46,581 nt of DNA from an uncultured Alphaproteobacteria bacterium (GCA_947305255.1 CAMZDE010000003.1:1-46581); one strand, 5' to 3'. Positions 35,320 through 45,072 are shown, numbered from the stretch's first letter. Notes: generated from the letters alone by a model not told the origin. Made by a program: numbers and translations.

Positions 35320-35874
35320 ATGAAAAAACATTTAATTTCTTTCGCTGCTGCGGTATTGATGATGCCTGCTGTTGCGGACACCAACATTATGTTTGGTGAC
35401 AAAATAAATTCGATTACTTTCTATGCTGCCCAAGGTGTGGGGTCGGGCTCTCTATTAAAACTGGTTCAACCAGGTCTTTGGGATTTTGACCCACAGACAT
35501 TTACCATGCTGCAATATAGCCAACCTATTAAATTCTTTCGGTTGGATTCGCGATTGAATTTGAATATGGTACAAAATTTTGCGTATAAATCTAGTGAAGG
35601 ACTGGATTTCTGGGGTATAGGAATTTCGATTGATACTGCGCTATTGCAATACAAAGATTGGTATATGGGAATTGGTATTGGGCCATATATGCGCGATCAT
35701 ATGGACCGTTGGGTCGAAAGCCGTTTGGTGTTCGGCGAAAAGGTTTTCATTGGCAAAAACATCAATGAAGATTGGCATGTCGAATTGTTCACTATACATT
35801 TTTCAAATGGGAATTTCACACCCGCAAACGAAGGCTTTAATTTCGCAGGTTTAAGCATTGGATATAAATTTTAA
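35320..35874 (+). CDS. Lipid A 3-O-deacylase, PagL-like outer-membrane protein
   Basis: 184 residues: signal peptide MKKHLISFAAAVLMMPAVA, then alternating amphipathic strands of an eight-stranded barrel, ending in Y-K-F, a typical outer-membrane C-terminal aromatic. The PagL signature is near the end, FTIHFSNGNFTPANEGFNFAG, containing the His and Ser of the catalytic H-x-S set and the following N-x-G. PagL removes the 3-O acyl chain from lipid A and so alters recognition of the outer membrane by hosts. Second gene after the 77-aa protein. I am confident of the family, less of activity. Confidence 0.75.
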   Translation: MKKHLISFAAAVLMMPAVADTNIMFGDKINSITFYAAQGVGSGSLLKLVQPGLWDFDPQTFTMLQYSQPIKFFRLDSRLNLNMVQNFAYKSSEGLDFWGIGISIDTALLQYKDWYMGIGIGPYMRDHMDRWVESRLVFGEKVFIGKNINEDWHVELFTIHFSNGNFTPANEGFNFAGLSIGYKF

Positions 35875-35916
35875 GAAAACGTACCTGTGGCGCAAAAAGC
35901 ATAAAAAATGCATAAT
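35874..35916 (+). promoter_or_regulatory. Conserved promoter block of class B RNA, copy 1
   Basis: AGAAAACGTACCTGTGGCG (35874-35892) matches 38282-38300 at 18 of 19 positions. TGGCGC (35888-35893), a 17-base spacer and CATAAT (35911-35916) are at the same relative positions as in the second copy. The block begins at the last base of the pagL-like gene's stop codon. Confidence 0.55.
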
Positions 35917-35922
35917 TATTAT

Positions 35923-36048
35923 TGTCCATATGCGACAGCCCCTTAAAAACAAAAAACACGAAACGGGATATATGGACACACGATGCCTTTTACCGTGGTT
36001 ATTGGCATCACATGGGTCCCATATCAAAGTGGGACCCGAGTTTTTTTT
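35923..36048 (+). ncRNA. Class B candidate sRNA, copy 1
   Basis: About 125 nt. P1 TGTCCATAT (35923-35931) pairs perfectly with ATATGGACA (35970-35978). P2 GATGCC (35982-35987)/GGCATC (36004-36009) presents loop sequence ACCGTGGT (35992-35999). The terminator is GGGTCCCA (36014-36021)/TGGGACCC (36030-36037) followed by eight T. No ORF is apparent. It could alternatively be the 3' end of the pagL mRNA, but the conserved promoter block argues for its own start. Confidence 0.6.
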
Positions 36049-36766
36049 AATCTGAATTGCCGTTGATAATATTGTTGCCAACAAATCCGCCAATGGGCCC
36101 TATACCCACCGCAGTCCCACCATAATTCACACGATTTGACGATGTATCCTGGGCGGTATTTATTTGTGCCTGGTCGTTTTCACTGTTCAAAGCAGTCGCA
36201 CGATAAAGAGAAGAATATACACCAGCGTTTATACCTGTGTTTTCTTGGTCATATAAACCTATTTGTGCCTTGTCCATAATAATTTCGCTTTCAATACCAG
36301 GTTTCATACCCAACGCTTCTTTGCGTTCTTTTAAACTGGCGGCCAGCGCAAAATATTCACTGCGTAACTGCATCAATTTTTCATCATTTCCGCCGGGCAA
36401 CTCAACAGGCACAGTCCCAAATTTAACAGATTTTCCATCGCCATAGGAACAACGCATAGTTTCAATATATGCCGTCATATCTGTCACCGCTTCGCGATCT
36501 GCGCGTTGTTCAGCCAAACCCTGTGCCAGTTGCATACCGCCAATCCCTGTCGCCGCCACTGTTGCCGCGGCCAGCGTCCGATTTGCCAAAGATTGTTCAC
36601 GTTTTTTTGCTTCCTCGTATGCTTTTTGCAATTCTTCATATTCATGATTTATGGTCTCGGCATATTGATACAGTTCTTTAACAGACATTTTTGTCAAATC
36701 GATTTCATCAGCATAAACGCTATTTATGAGAACAACACAACAAAATAGAATAGATTTTATTTTCAT
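36047..36766 (-). CDS. Exported coiled-coil protein, 239 aa (unknown function)
   Basis: Signal peptide MKIKSILFCCVVLINSVYA, then a long helical segment (LYQYAETINHEYEELQKAYEEAKKREQ) predicted as coiled coil. Next is a Gly/Ala patch that may be a membrane-interacting helix (AAATVAATGIGGMQLAQGLA). The Gly-rich end reads VNYGGTAVGIGPIGGFVGN. One Cys in the mature protein. Its ATG overlaps the stop of the upstream 412-aa gene (4 bases), so both are cotranslated and both lie behind leader copy 5. No family recognised. Confidence 0.65.
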   Translation of the reverse strand: MKIKSILFCCVVLINSVYADEIDLTKMSVKELYQYAETINHEYEELQKAYEEAKKREQSLANRTLAAATVAATGIGGMQLAQGLAEQRADREAVTDMTAYIETMRCSYGDGKSVKFGTVPVELPGGNDEKLMQLRSEYFALAASLKERKEALGMKPGIESEIIMDKAQIGLYDQENTGINAGVYSSLYRATALNSENDQAQINTAQDTSSNRVNYGGTAVGIGPIGGFVGNNIINGNSD

Positions 36767-38001
36767 TCTGTCACTCTTTCATCATGTTCAATTGGCTCTC
36801 GTTTTGTTTCTGTTTTTTGATAATTTCCATAAAACGATAAAGTGTGTCCATAAATGCTCCCCATAGGGATATGGTTGCTTTCCCAATCATGATACCAACC
36901 ACCGTTTTCGTTATGGTCTTGAAACTTCCCGTTTTTCGTATCAATACGATCTTGATTTTCCCAATTTCTGACCGCAGTGAAATCCTGAATCATATCATAA
37001 AAACCAACATGACAATCACAATAAATCAGAGTATCCAATTGATTTAAGGGTCCAGAACAATTACAATCGCTATACGCATCTGCATTTATATGTGTATTGC
37101 TTAACACATCATCATAGTCATAGGAAATATCAATCAGATTATCACCTGGATATTCTGTTATATTTAATTCATATTTTTCGTATTTTTCTGGTCTTTGTTC
37201 AACGTTCCAGCACCCTATCGCCACCGTTTGACACTCTTTATTATAAGGATTTATAGACCACCTTCGATGGTTTGAATTTTCATTTACTTTTAGTAAATAA
37301 TTGTATTCTTTTTCTGCTTTACGAAGTTTTTTACGTTTTTCTCTAACTTTTTTTCTGGAATGTTCAGATTTTTGTGTTTCTAATATATATTCCCGGTTTG
37401 CTTTTTCGAATTCTTCCAGGGCATTTCTTAATTCATCTGCCAAGCTTTTTATTTCATTTGTTTCTTCCAGACAATATTTTTCACAATAGATATCAACAGG
37501 GGCTTTTGCTGTTTCCTGGGCAATCAAATCATCAAATAACTTAACATCCGTTTGTTTAAAATGTCCCATTTTATCACAGGTTTTACATTTTGAACCTGCC
37601 TTGGTTATTAAATCTTTTTCAGAAAGATAAAGAGTCCTATATTTAACATCCGATGTATTAAAATAATTTGTTTCATTACCTTCTTTTTCCACCGTTACCC
37701 CATCTTTAGCGCGCATATAAATATCATCGATAAAATTTTGTTTTACTTCTTCAAATGCTATACGTGCCAGATAATTTCTTATTACCATACGTTTGGCATC
37801 AATACTTAAATTATCAAAACCAACCCAATCAAAGTCGTTATATCTTTGCTTTACCTGTTCAACCAGTTTGTCAAATTCTTCTTGGTTAATTTTCATATTG
37901 TTTTCAATTATAGATATATTTGTTTCAACATCTATATTTTCAGCATCCGCATACGAAAACACCGACAGTGTCAGAAAAAACAACACAAAAATCTTTCTCA
38001 C
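36763..38001 (-). CDS. Exported helical protein, 412 aa, under a class A leader (unknown function)
   Basis: GTG start at 37999-38001 with AGGGGG 7 bases upstream. The signal peptide (RKIFVLFFLTLSVFSYADA) precedes a mostly helical Glu/Lys-rich region. Cys pairs appear at about 139-142 (CKTCDKM) and in YCEKYCLEE, followed by a strong coiled coil (REYILETQKSEHSRKKVREK). The C-terminal domain has NCSGPL and YCDCHVGFYD. No resemblance to the four-member family, yet it follows leader copy 5 directly, showing that the leader is not merely a duplicated part of that family. First gene of a two-gene operon. Confidence 0.65.
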   Translation of the reverse strand: MRKIFVLFFLTLSVFSYADAENIDVETNISIIENNMKINQEEFDKLVEQVKQRYNDFDWVGFDNLSIDAKRMVIRNYLARIAFEEVKQNFIDDIYMRAKDGVTVEKEGNETNYFNTSDVKYRTLYLSEKDLITKAGSKCKTCDKMGHFKQTDVKLFDDLIAQETAKAPVDIYCEKYCLEETNEIKSLADELRNALEEFEKANREYILETQKSEHSRKKVREKRKKLRKAEKEYNYLLKVNENSNHRRWSINPYNKECQTVAIGCWNVEQRPEKYEKYELNITEYPGDNLIDISYDYDDVLSNTHINADAYSDCNCSGPLNQLDTLIYCDCHVGFYDMIQDFTAVRNWENQDRIDTKNGKFQDHNENGGWYHDWESNHIPMGSIYGHTLSFYGNYQKTETKREPIEHDERVTE

Positions 38002-38015
38002 CGTTTGCCCCCTGA

Positions 38016-38235
38016 TAAAAAATGACCACCAGAAAATTGGTGGTCGGGGAATTGCTAAATCATGTTGTTATTGACTCTGTCGCTTTCGGGTTGCCCCTAT
38101 TTTATAACGGACAGTCCCCCGACCATAAGTCAGGGATGATAACGGCGCAAAAGACACCGATAACATCATTATAACGATGCTTTCGCACCGAACAACATGG
38201 GCTTAGCATAGCCCCGAACCAATCTTTCAGGTTCA
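38016..38235 (-). promoter_or_regulatory. Structured leader RNA class A, copy 5 (long type)
   Basis: In the 459-base gap 38002-38460. P0 GAACC/GGTTC (38230-38234 and partner); P1 TGCTAA/TTAGCA; P2 CATGTTGTT/AACAACATG (9 bp); P3 CGGTGC-GAAA-GCATCG; P5 CCCTGACTTATGGTCGGGG (38117-38135); P6 GACTGTC/GACAG-GTC enclosing a GGG/CCC hairpin; terminator GACCACC/GGTGGTC (38024-38045) then TTTTTT. GGTCGGGG of P5 is complementary to CCCCGACC (38042-38049). The extended -10 TGATAGAAT is at 38242-38250. The gene starts about 15 bases after the T-run. Confidence 0.78.
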
Positions 38236-38281
38236 ATTTGGATTCTATCATAAAAAAATAAAAATTAAAACCAAAAATTTG

Positions 38282-38324
38282 AGAAAACGTACCTATGGCG
38301 GGGTGATAAAAAATAACCTATAAT
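38282..38324 (+). promoter_or_regulatory. Conserved promoter block of class B RNA, copy 2
   Basis: AGAAAACGTACCTATGGCG (38282-38300); TGGCGG (38296-38301), 17-base spacer, TATAAT (38319-38324). Same spacing as copy 1. It lies back-to-back with the promoter of leader copy 5. Confidence 0.6.
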
Positions 38325-38330
38325 AAAACT

Positions 38331-38456
38331 GTCTGATGACACACGGCAACCCCAAAGAATTATTTCGACGGCGGGTTGAGGTCACAGACCATCAATGTCC
38401 CCAATAACCGTGGTGCGGGGCGTTGAAAAAATCCCGCCCATTTGGGCGGGGTTTTA
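38331..38456 (+). ncRNA. Class B candidate sRNA, copy 2
   Basis: About 125 nt. P1 GTCTG (38331-38335)/CAGAC (38385-38389) with inner helix CAACCC/GGGTTG (38347-38378). P2 is CCCC/GGGG (38399-38402, 38417-38420) with loop ACCGTGGT (38407-38414), the same loop as copy 1 on an unrelated stem. The terminator is CCCGCCC-ATTT-GGGCGGG (38433-38450) then a T-run, and it can also serve the minus-strand gene ending at 38461. Confidence 0.6.
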
Positions 38457-38460
38457 TTTA

Positions 38461-38850
38461 TTACATACCACATTCATTACATGCCGGACGAACACGAACA
38501 TATGTGTTTGACGGAACGTATTTAATTACTGGTTTATATTCTTGGATTGTTTCACGAACAAAATATTCACGATTAACAACCGCAGATACAGGTTTCATTT
38601 GATATGGACATGGACGATATGCATTCATACGTGGCGCATCCCATGTGCGTTGATAACGTGTTGTTGTGTTTATTTCTTCGTTAACGCTTTCGCATTCAAC
38701 AATAGTCACAACCGACCCAGATTCAGCCGCAGCCCTATCCAGCGCAGCACGCATTTGTTCTGCGTCGCAATTTGGAACCGTCACACGATAATAATCCGCA
38801 AATGCAACACTGGAAAACAAAGCAACAAAAACAAAAATCAATTTCTTCAT
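38461..38850 (-). CDS. Small exported protein, 129 aa (unknown function)
   Basis: Start at the ATG 38848-38850, giving a signal peptide (MKKLIFVFVALFSSVAFA); a longer reading is not used. The mature part starts DYYRVTVPNC and has a helical segment (QMRAALDRAAAESGS), a basic aromatic middle, and a C-terminus VRVRPACNECGM with a CxxC. Four Cys in the mature protein could form two disulphides. It has its own promoter on the minus strand (TTGTTG, 17 bases, TATACA, about 38930-38960). No family recognised. Confidence 0.65.
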   Translation of the reverse strand: MKKLIFVFVALFSSVAFADYYRVTVPNCDAEQMRAALDRAAAESGSVVTIVECESVNEEINTTTRYQRTWDAPRMNAYRPCPYQMKPVSAVVNREYFVRETIQEYKPVIKYVPSNTYVRVRPACNECGM

Positions 38851-38972
38851 ATGATATCCCTTTGTTGGTGTGTTCCCAAAAACCATTCGGCAGTGGGAAG
38901 TTTTTGTTCTCTCTGCAATCCCCGTTGATTGGCATTGTATAACATATTTTTTCATCTGCAACAAAAAGATAG

Positions 38973-39001
38973 TTGACAAAACGCAAAAATTGTATTATAT
39001 T
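38973..39001 (+). promoter_or_regulatory. Promoter of the 283-aa protein gene
   Basis: TTGACA (38973-38978, perfect), 17-base spacer, TATATT (38996-39001); AAGGAAG precedes the ATG at 39031. Confidence 0.7.
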
Positions 39002-39030
39002 TAGTACATAAAGAAAAGGAAGTAATTCTT

Positions 39031-39882
39031 ATGAACGATAAAATTGATTCTGTTCGTATGATTATAAAATACAATCCGTACCGTGAATATTTTGGTTCAT
39101 GGACGCCACGTCGGCTGCAAAAAATATTCCGTGAAATATACAAAGATCCTTTTCGACCGTTGGTATATATGGGCATCGGTCAATTATCTATTGATGTAAT
39201 ATGTGATGCGTTATGGGCCGAAATGTCTTATAATCCAACACGATTTGGTTCAACAAATCCTTTCGTTTTTGATGGTGTAAAAAGCATTAAATCATTCTGC
39301 AAAAAATATAAAAATTCAAAAGCACCAGAAGACGATGTTTTGCAAAAAATCATTCGCGAATTAGAATATTTTCTATATTTTATCGGGAAATCCAACCCCG
39401 AATTTAACACAACCGGAAAAATAAAAACCGAACAAATCTTGATAAATTGTGACAGAAACAGAAAATCCGGTTATGGATACAAGGCTTTGGCTTGTTTGAC
39501 ACGCTGTATTCATTTGATTGCGACACAAAACCTTAACGATTACAGAAACAAAAAATTCCGCAAATCAATCCAAGAAGTATCTGTTGCGCGTCATCCAAAT
39601 ATGAAACGATCTAACAAATATGTGAATATTATAAAAATAGAGACAACAAAGAAAGAAGCCGATGATTTATTCAATGCAATAACAAAGAAAAACAGTGAAA
39701 TTATAGATACTGAAACACGGATTAAAAACATGAACGAATACGATCCGCCGGTTGACACGTCGCTGGAAGATTCAGAACTATCGTATAAAGCCCAAGAATT
39801 ACAAGAATTGGAAGAAAGATATGCCCGTACCAAGGCTCAACATGACAACATGTTGGCATATCAGCGTTATTACGAAAAATAA
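39031..39882 (+). CDS. Hypothetical cytoplasmic protein, 283 aa, C-terminal coiled coil
   Basis: No signal peptide. A globular N-terminal part of about 185 residues with basic and aromatic content (YNPYREYFGSWTPRRLQK, YGYKALACLTRCIH) is followed by a helical C-terminal half. That half includes a predicted coiled coil (KEADDLFNAITKKNSEII, then LQELEERYARTKAQHDNM). No recognisable catalytic motif. It has a strong promoter and a terminator at 39885-39908, so it is a single-gene unit. Function not proposed. Confidence 0.65.
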   Translation: MNDKIDSVRMIIKYNPYREYFGSWTPRRLQKIFREIYKDPFRPLVYMGIGQLSIDVICDALWAEMSYNPTRFGSTNPFVFDGVKSIKSFCKKYKNSKAPEDDVLQKIIRELEYFLYFIGKSNPEFNTTGKIKTEQILINCDRNRKSGYGYKALACLTRCIHLIATQNLNDYRNKKFRKSIQEVSVARHPNMKRSNKYVNIIKIETTKKEADDLFNAITKKNSEIIDTETRIKNMNEYDPPVDTSLEDSELSYKAQELQELEERYARTKAQHDNMLAYQRYYEK

Positions 39883-39884
39883 TT

Positions 39885-39908
39885 AAAAACGCCCAAATGG
39901 GCGTTTTT
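39885..39908 (+). terminator. Intrinsic terminator after the 283-aa protein gene
   Basis: AAAAACGCCC-AAAT-GGGCGTTTTT, two bases after the stop codon, symmetric. Confidence 0.85.
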
Positions 39909-39937
39909 ATCAACCATAAAAAAGGAAAAAGCACCCA

Positions 39938-40447
39938 ATGCGCACAATGCAAAAATATACTATAAATCATTTTATGAAAAAACATTTTGATATCAAAGGC
40001 TCTATTATTCTGGGCATGCATGATGCGATTGTTTCGCTGACCGGTTTGATTGCAGGGTTGGCATTCGCTTTCACAGATAAAAACATTACTATTTTATCCT
40101 GTATAATATCGTCAATCACGGCGTCTTTGTCCATGGGTGCAGCAAATTATCTGGCTGTAAAAACAATAAATAAAAAGCATGCAATTCATGCTGCTATTTA
40201 CACAGGCATTTCTTACATGGCAACTTGCGCGATGTTGATTTTACCATTGATAATATTTTACAATAGGTTTATTGCACTTTCATCAGTATTTATACTTGTT
40301 ATACTTATAATTTACTTGTTTAATTTTATTTTTTACAGAAAAAATCAATTTGCGCGACATTTTTATGAAATGTTGACAATATGTTTGGGCGTATCATTGG
40401 TTGCTTTTGTAATTGGTGAAGCGGCAAAATATTATCTGGGCATATAA
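39938..40447 (+). CDS. VIT1/CCC1 family transporter-like membrane protein
   Basis: 169 residues with five likely membrane helices. The VIT1/CCC1 pattern is visible: GSIILGMHDAIVSLTGLIAGLAFAF corresponds to the family's first segment with its Asp, and SSITASLSMGAANYLAVKT to the SMGxxxYL segment. Characterised relatives carry Fe2+ or Mn2+ across membranes. It is shorter than canonical members (about 220-250), lacking most of the cytoplasmic metal-binding helices between the second and third spans. It may thus be a reduced variant or have a different substrate. AAGGA lies 12 bases before the ATG. Confidence 0.6.
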   Translation: MRTMQKYTINHFMKKHFDIKGSIILGMHDAIVSLTGLIAGLAFAFTDKNITILSCIISSITASLSMGAANYLAVKTINKKHAIHAAIYTGISYMATCAMLILPLIIFYNRFIALSSVFILVILIIYLFNFIFYRKNQFARHFYEMLTICLGVSLVAFVIGEAAKYYLGI

Positions 40448-40450
40448 GAA

Positions 40451-40469
40451 AACCGCCGTTGCGGCGGTT
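40451..40469 (-). terminator. Intrinsic terminator between the VIT1-like gene and the 168-aa gene
   Basis: AACCGCC-GTTGC-GGCGGTT; the better T-run (TTTTCTT) is on the minus strand, so it mainly serves the minus-strand gene ending at 40475. Confidence 0.75.
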
Positions 40470-40474
40470 AAAAT

Positions 40475-40981
40475 TTATTCTTCATCAACCAATGCCATAT
40501 TTAATCCGTATTTCTCTGCCGGACCAATAATACTATATCTTTTCTTGTTTACAAACCCCATCAGGCCGGTCTGGCCATGAAACAAATACGCATATTGGTT
40601 ATCTTGGGCCATTGTCGCCATATCTATTGGTGTTCCATTTGTATAAACCAAATCATGAACAGTATGATCTTTTACCTTTCTTTTTTGTTTCAAACGTAAA
40701 TCCGTCATAGGACACCGGTAAACCAAATTTTCTTTCTCTATTTTTGCGTTTTGTGCCGCAATATATTGCCTGCATTGCTCTTTAGTTTTTGCGCGACGTA
40801 TACATATTTGTAAATCTTCGGGAAAATCAGCAAAATCAATCTGACACGATTCAACAGTGTTACAGTTTTCTTCGGTCATTGTTCCGCGCTGATATCCAAT
40901 CACTTCGCAATCAGATACATCAACCGCCGCAAAACCCAACACTGGCGAAAAACATAACAAAATAAACAACAATTTACGCAT
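40475..40981 (-). CDS. Exported Cys-containing protein, 168 aa (unknown function)
   Basis: Start at the ATG 40979-40981, preceded by AAGGA, giving the signal peptide MRKLLFILLCFSPVLGFA. The mature protein has six Cys, in pairs (SDCEVIGY, ENCNTVESC, ICIRRAKTKEQC), then a basic part and a C-terminal section GQTGLMGFVNKKRYSIIGPA. Probably periplasmic with disulphides. No family recognised. It is followed by its own terminator at 40451-40469. Confidence 0.65.
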   Translation of the reverse strand: MRKLLFILLCFSPVLGFAAVDVSDCEVIGYQRGTMTEENCNTVESCQIDFADFPEDLQICIRRAKTKEQCRQYIAAQNAKIEKENLVYRCPMTDLRLKQKRKVKDHTVHDLVYTNGTPIDMATMAQDNQYAYLFHGQTGLMGFVNKKRYSIIGPAEKYGLNMALVDEE

Positions 40982-41046
40982 AATAAAAAATTCCTTCTTT
41001 GACAAACATTATATCATATTTTTTGCAAAATATATAATAAAAAAAA

Positions 41047-41062
41047 CCGCCCATTTGGGCGG
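41047..41062 (-). terminator. Intrinsic terminator after the small paired genes
   Basis: CCGCCC-ATTT-GGGCGG followed by eight T on the minus strand. Confidence 0.85.
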
Positions 41063-41067
41063 ATGTT

Positions 41068-41307
41068 TTAACGACAACCTTTGGACAGTGCTTGTATCAT
41101 CATATCTTTCACAGATTGGCGTGCCACAGCAAACTGTTCAGCGGTCATATATTCTTCATCACACGAATTCATCGCATTTATAATATATGTCATACGGTCA
41201 CCAGTTGACATTTCAATCAAAGAATTATATTTCTTTTCTTGACCATTCTCCACAACAATTCTGCTTTTTTGTATTTTTTGGTTTATTGAACGTAAAAATT
41301 TGTTCAT
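41068..41307 (-). CDS. Small protein, 79 aa, related to the neighbouring 63-aa protein
   Basis: MNKFLRSINQKIQKSRIVVENGQEKKYNSL is followed by EMSTGDRMTYIINAMNSCDE and a helical end (FAVARQSVKDMMIQAL). Soluble, no signal peptide. AAAGGG precedes the ATG. The block EMSxxDRxxY also occurs in the next gene upstream (41329-41520, EMMSASDRVAYYAG), so the two may be distant paralogues. They lie in tandem, 21 bases apart, just after the rRNA operon. Function unknown. Confidence 0.55.
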   Translation of the reverse strand: MNKFLRSINQKIQKSRIVVENGQEKKYNSLIEMSTGDRMTYIINAMNSCDEEYMTAEQFAVARQSVKDMMIQALSKGCR

Positions 41308-41328
41308 TTTTTTACCCTTTGTGTTTAT

Positions 41329-41520
41329 TTATGCGCCACGTACGCGACGCCACGAATATGACAACCCCGCATAATATGCAACGCGATCACTGGCAGACAT
41401 CATTTCAGGCGACGAGCAAAAACGATGCACAATTTGATTATTTTGCTTTTCAACAATCTCTATATTCATTGGGTTATACGATTGTAAAAAAGTTTTTTTG
41501 CCTTTTATTATAATATTCAT
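41329..41520 (-). CDS. Small protein, 63 aa, related to the neighbouring 79-aa protein
   Basis: Start at the ATG 41518-41520, chosen because GGAG lies 6 bases upstream; two earlier in-frame ATGs lack one. MNIIIKGKKTFLQSYN, then NQIVHRFCSSPEMMSASDRVAYY, ending in a basic SYSWRRVRGA. The EMxSxxDRxxY block is shared with the downstream 79-aa protein. No family recognised. Confidence 0.5.
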   Translation of the reverse strand: MNIIIKGKKTFLQSYNPMNIEIVEKQNNQIVHRFCSSPEMMSASDRVAYYAGLSYSWRRVRGA

Positions 41521-41560
41521 TTCTATCTCCATTTTTTTATATCCCATTTTAGGGCAAAAA

Positions 41561-41580
41561 AACCGCCGAAATCGGCGGTT
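41561..41580 (-). terminator. Terminator of the rRNA operon
   Basis: AACCGCCGA-AA-TCGGCGGTT with a T-run on the minus strand, 35 bases beyond the 5S gene. Confidence 0.8.
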
Positions 41581-41614
41581 TACTATCGGTTTTTATACCT
41601 TTGTCTGGATTTAA

Positions 41615-41731
41615 TTCTGGCGACGACCTACTCTTCCGTGGCTTAAGCCAAAGTACCATCGGCGATACGGCTTTTCCCTGTCTGGTTCGGAATGGAACAG
41701 AGGGTTACATCCGCTCTATAATCACCAGAAT
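41615..41731 (-). rRNA. rrf: 5S ribosomal RNA
   Basis: Conserved core GGAACAGAGGG region and CCGAACC are present on the minus strand. The ends form a perfect 16-bp inverted repeat, CTGGATTTAATTCTGG (41605-41620) and CCAGAATTAAATCCAG (41725-41740). This combines the 5S terminal helix with a processing extension. Exact ends are estimated from that stem. Confidence 0.93.
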
Positions 41732-41811
41732 TAAATCCAGCGAACTCATTATAATCTCACAAATTCTATTGTCAAGAATCTTTCAACGTTCTCTTCAAGC
41801 ATAATATATGA

Positions 41812-44557
<2,746 letters not shown>

Positions 44558-44873
44558 TTATCTTATGCTTGAAGAGAATGTCTTTTAAGCACAAAACCTA
44601 AAAATAACTTGAATGAGCAGACGTTTTCACGTCTTTTAAGCATTTAAGTTGATTCTTGCTCTCTTTAAATTGAATTATCACTTTCGTGATTACTCTCTTT
44701 AGAAAGAATATTTTGAGATTACGATGTTCAACAAATCAAACTTTCGTTTAATTTGCGACATAAAAACCGATTAACAATATATTGCTATGAAAGCAGATTC
44801 CATTGGATATTCATTTGGAATATTTGGAATCAAAAATGAAAAATCATTTTTGATTTCAACCTCATCTTAAAAC
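44558..44873 (-). other. Spacer between tRNA-Ile and 23S rRNA
   Basis: 316 bases, AT-rich, no gene. It contains the processing-stem arm at 44563-44578. It also contains a perfect 12-bp hairpin, AATCAAAAATGA (44828-44839)/TCATTTTTGATT (44844-44855), directly 3' of tRNA-Ile in the direction of transcription. The tRNA-Ala usually found in this spacer is absent. Confidence 0.8.
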
Positions 44874-44950
44874 TGGTGGGTCAGGAAGAACTCGAATCTT
44901 CGACCTTCGCTGTATCAGAGCGACATTCTAACCAACTGAACTACTGACCC
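44874..44950 (-). tRNA. tRNA-Ile (anticodon GAT)
   Basis: 77 bases including an encoded CCA. Acceptor GGGTCAG/CTGACCC, anticodon stem TCGCT/AGCGA with loop CTGATAC (anticodon GAT), T-arm loop TTCGAGT. It lies in the 16S-23S spacer. Confidence 0.97.
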
Positions 44951-45072
44951 ATAACTAATTGAAGTTTCTGATAGGCCGCAATTCCGCTGATACCAGAATC
45001 TTCGTCCAAAAAAGAGATATTCAGACAGTCGCACTTGGATTTGACCGTTTTCGTGAAAACGGTATTCTCTAT

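Noticed and set aside
38331..38340. CTGATGA in class B copy 2 suggested a hammerhead ribozyme core
   Set aside because: The required GAAA box and the three-stem junction cannot be placed around it, and copy 1 lacks CTGATGA.
35992..38414. Possible pairing of the class B loop ACCGUGGU with the conserved ACCACC of the class A terminators
   Set aside because: Only five continuous base pairs can form, and ACCAC is expected by chance at many sites; not enough to propose a link.
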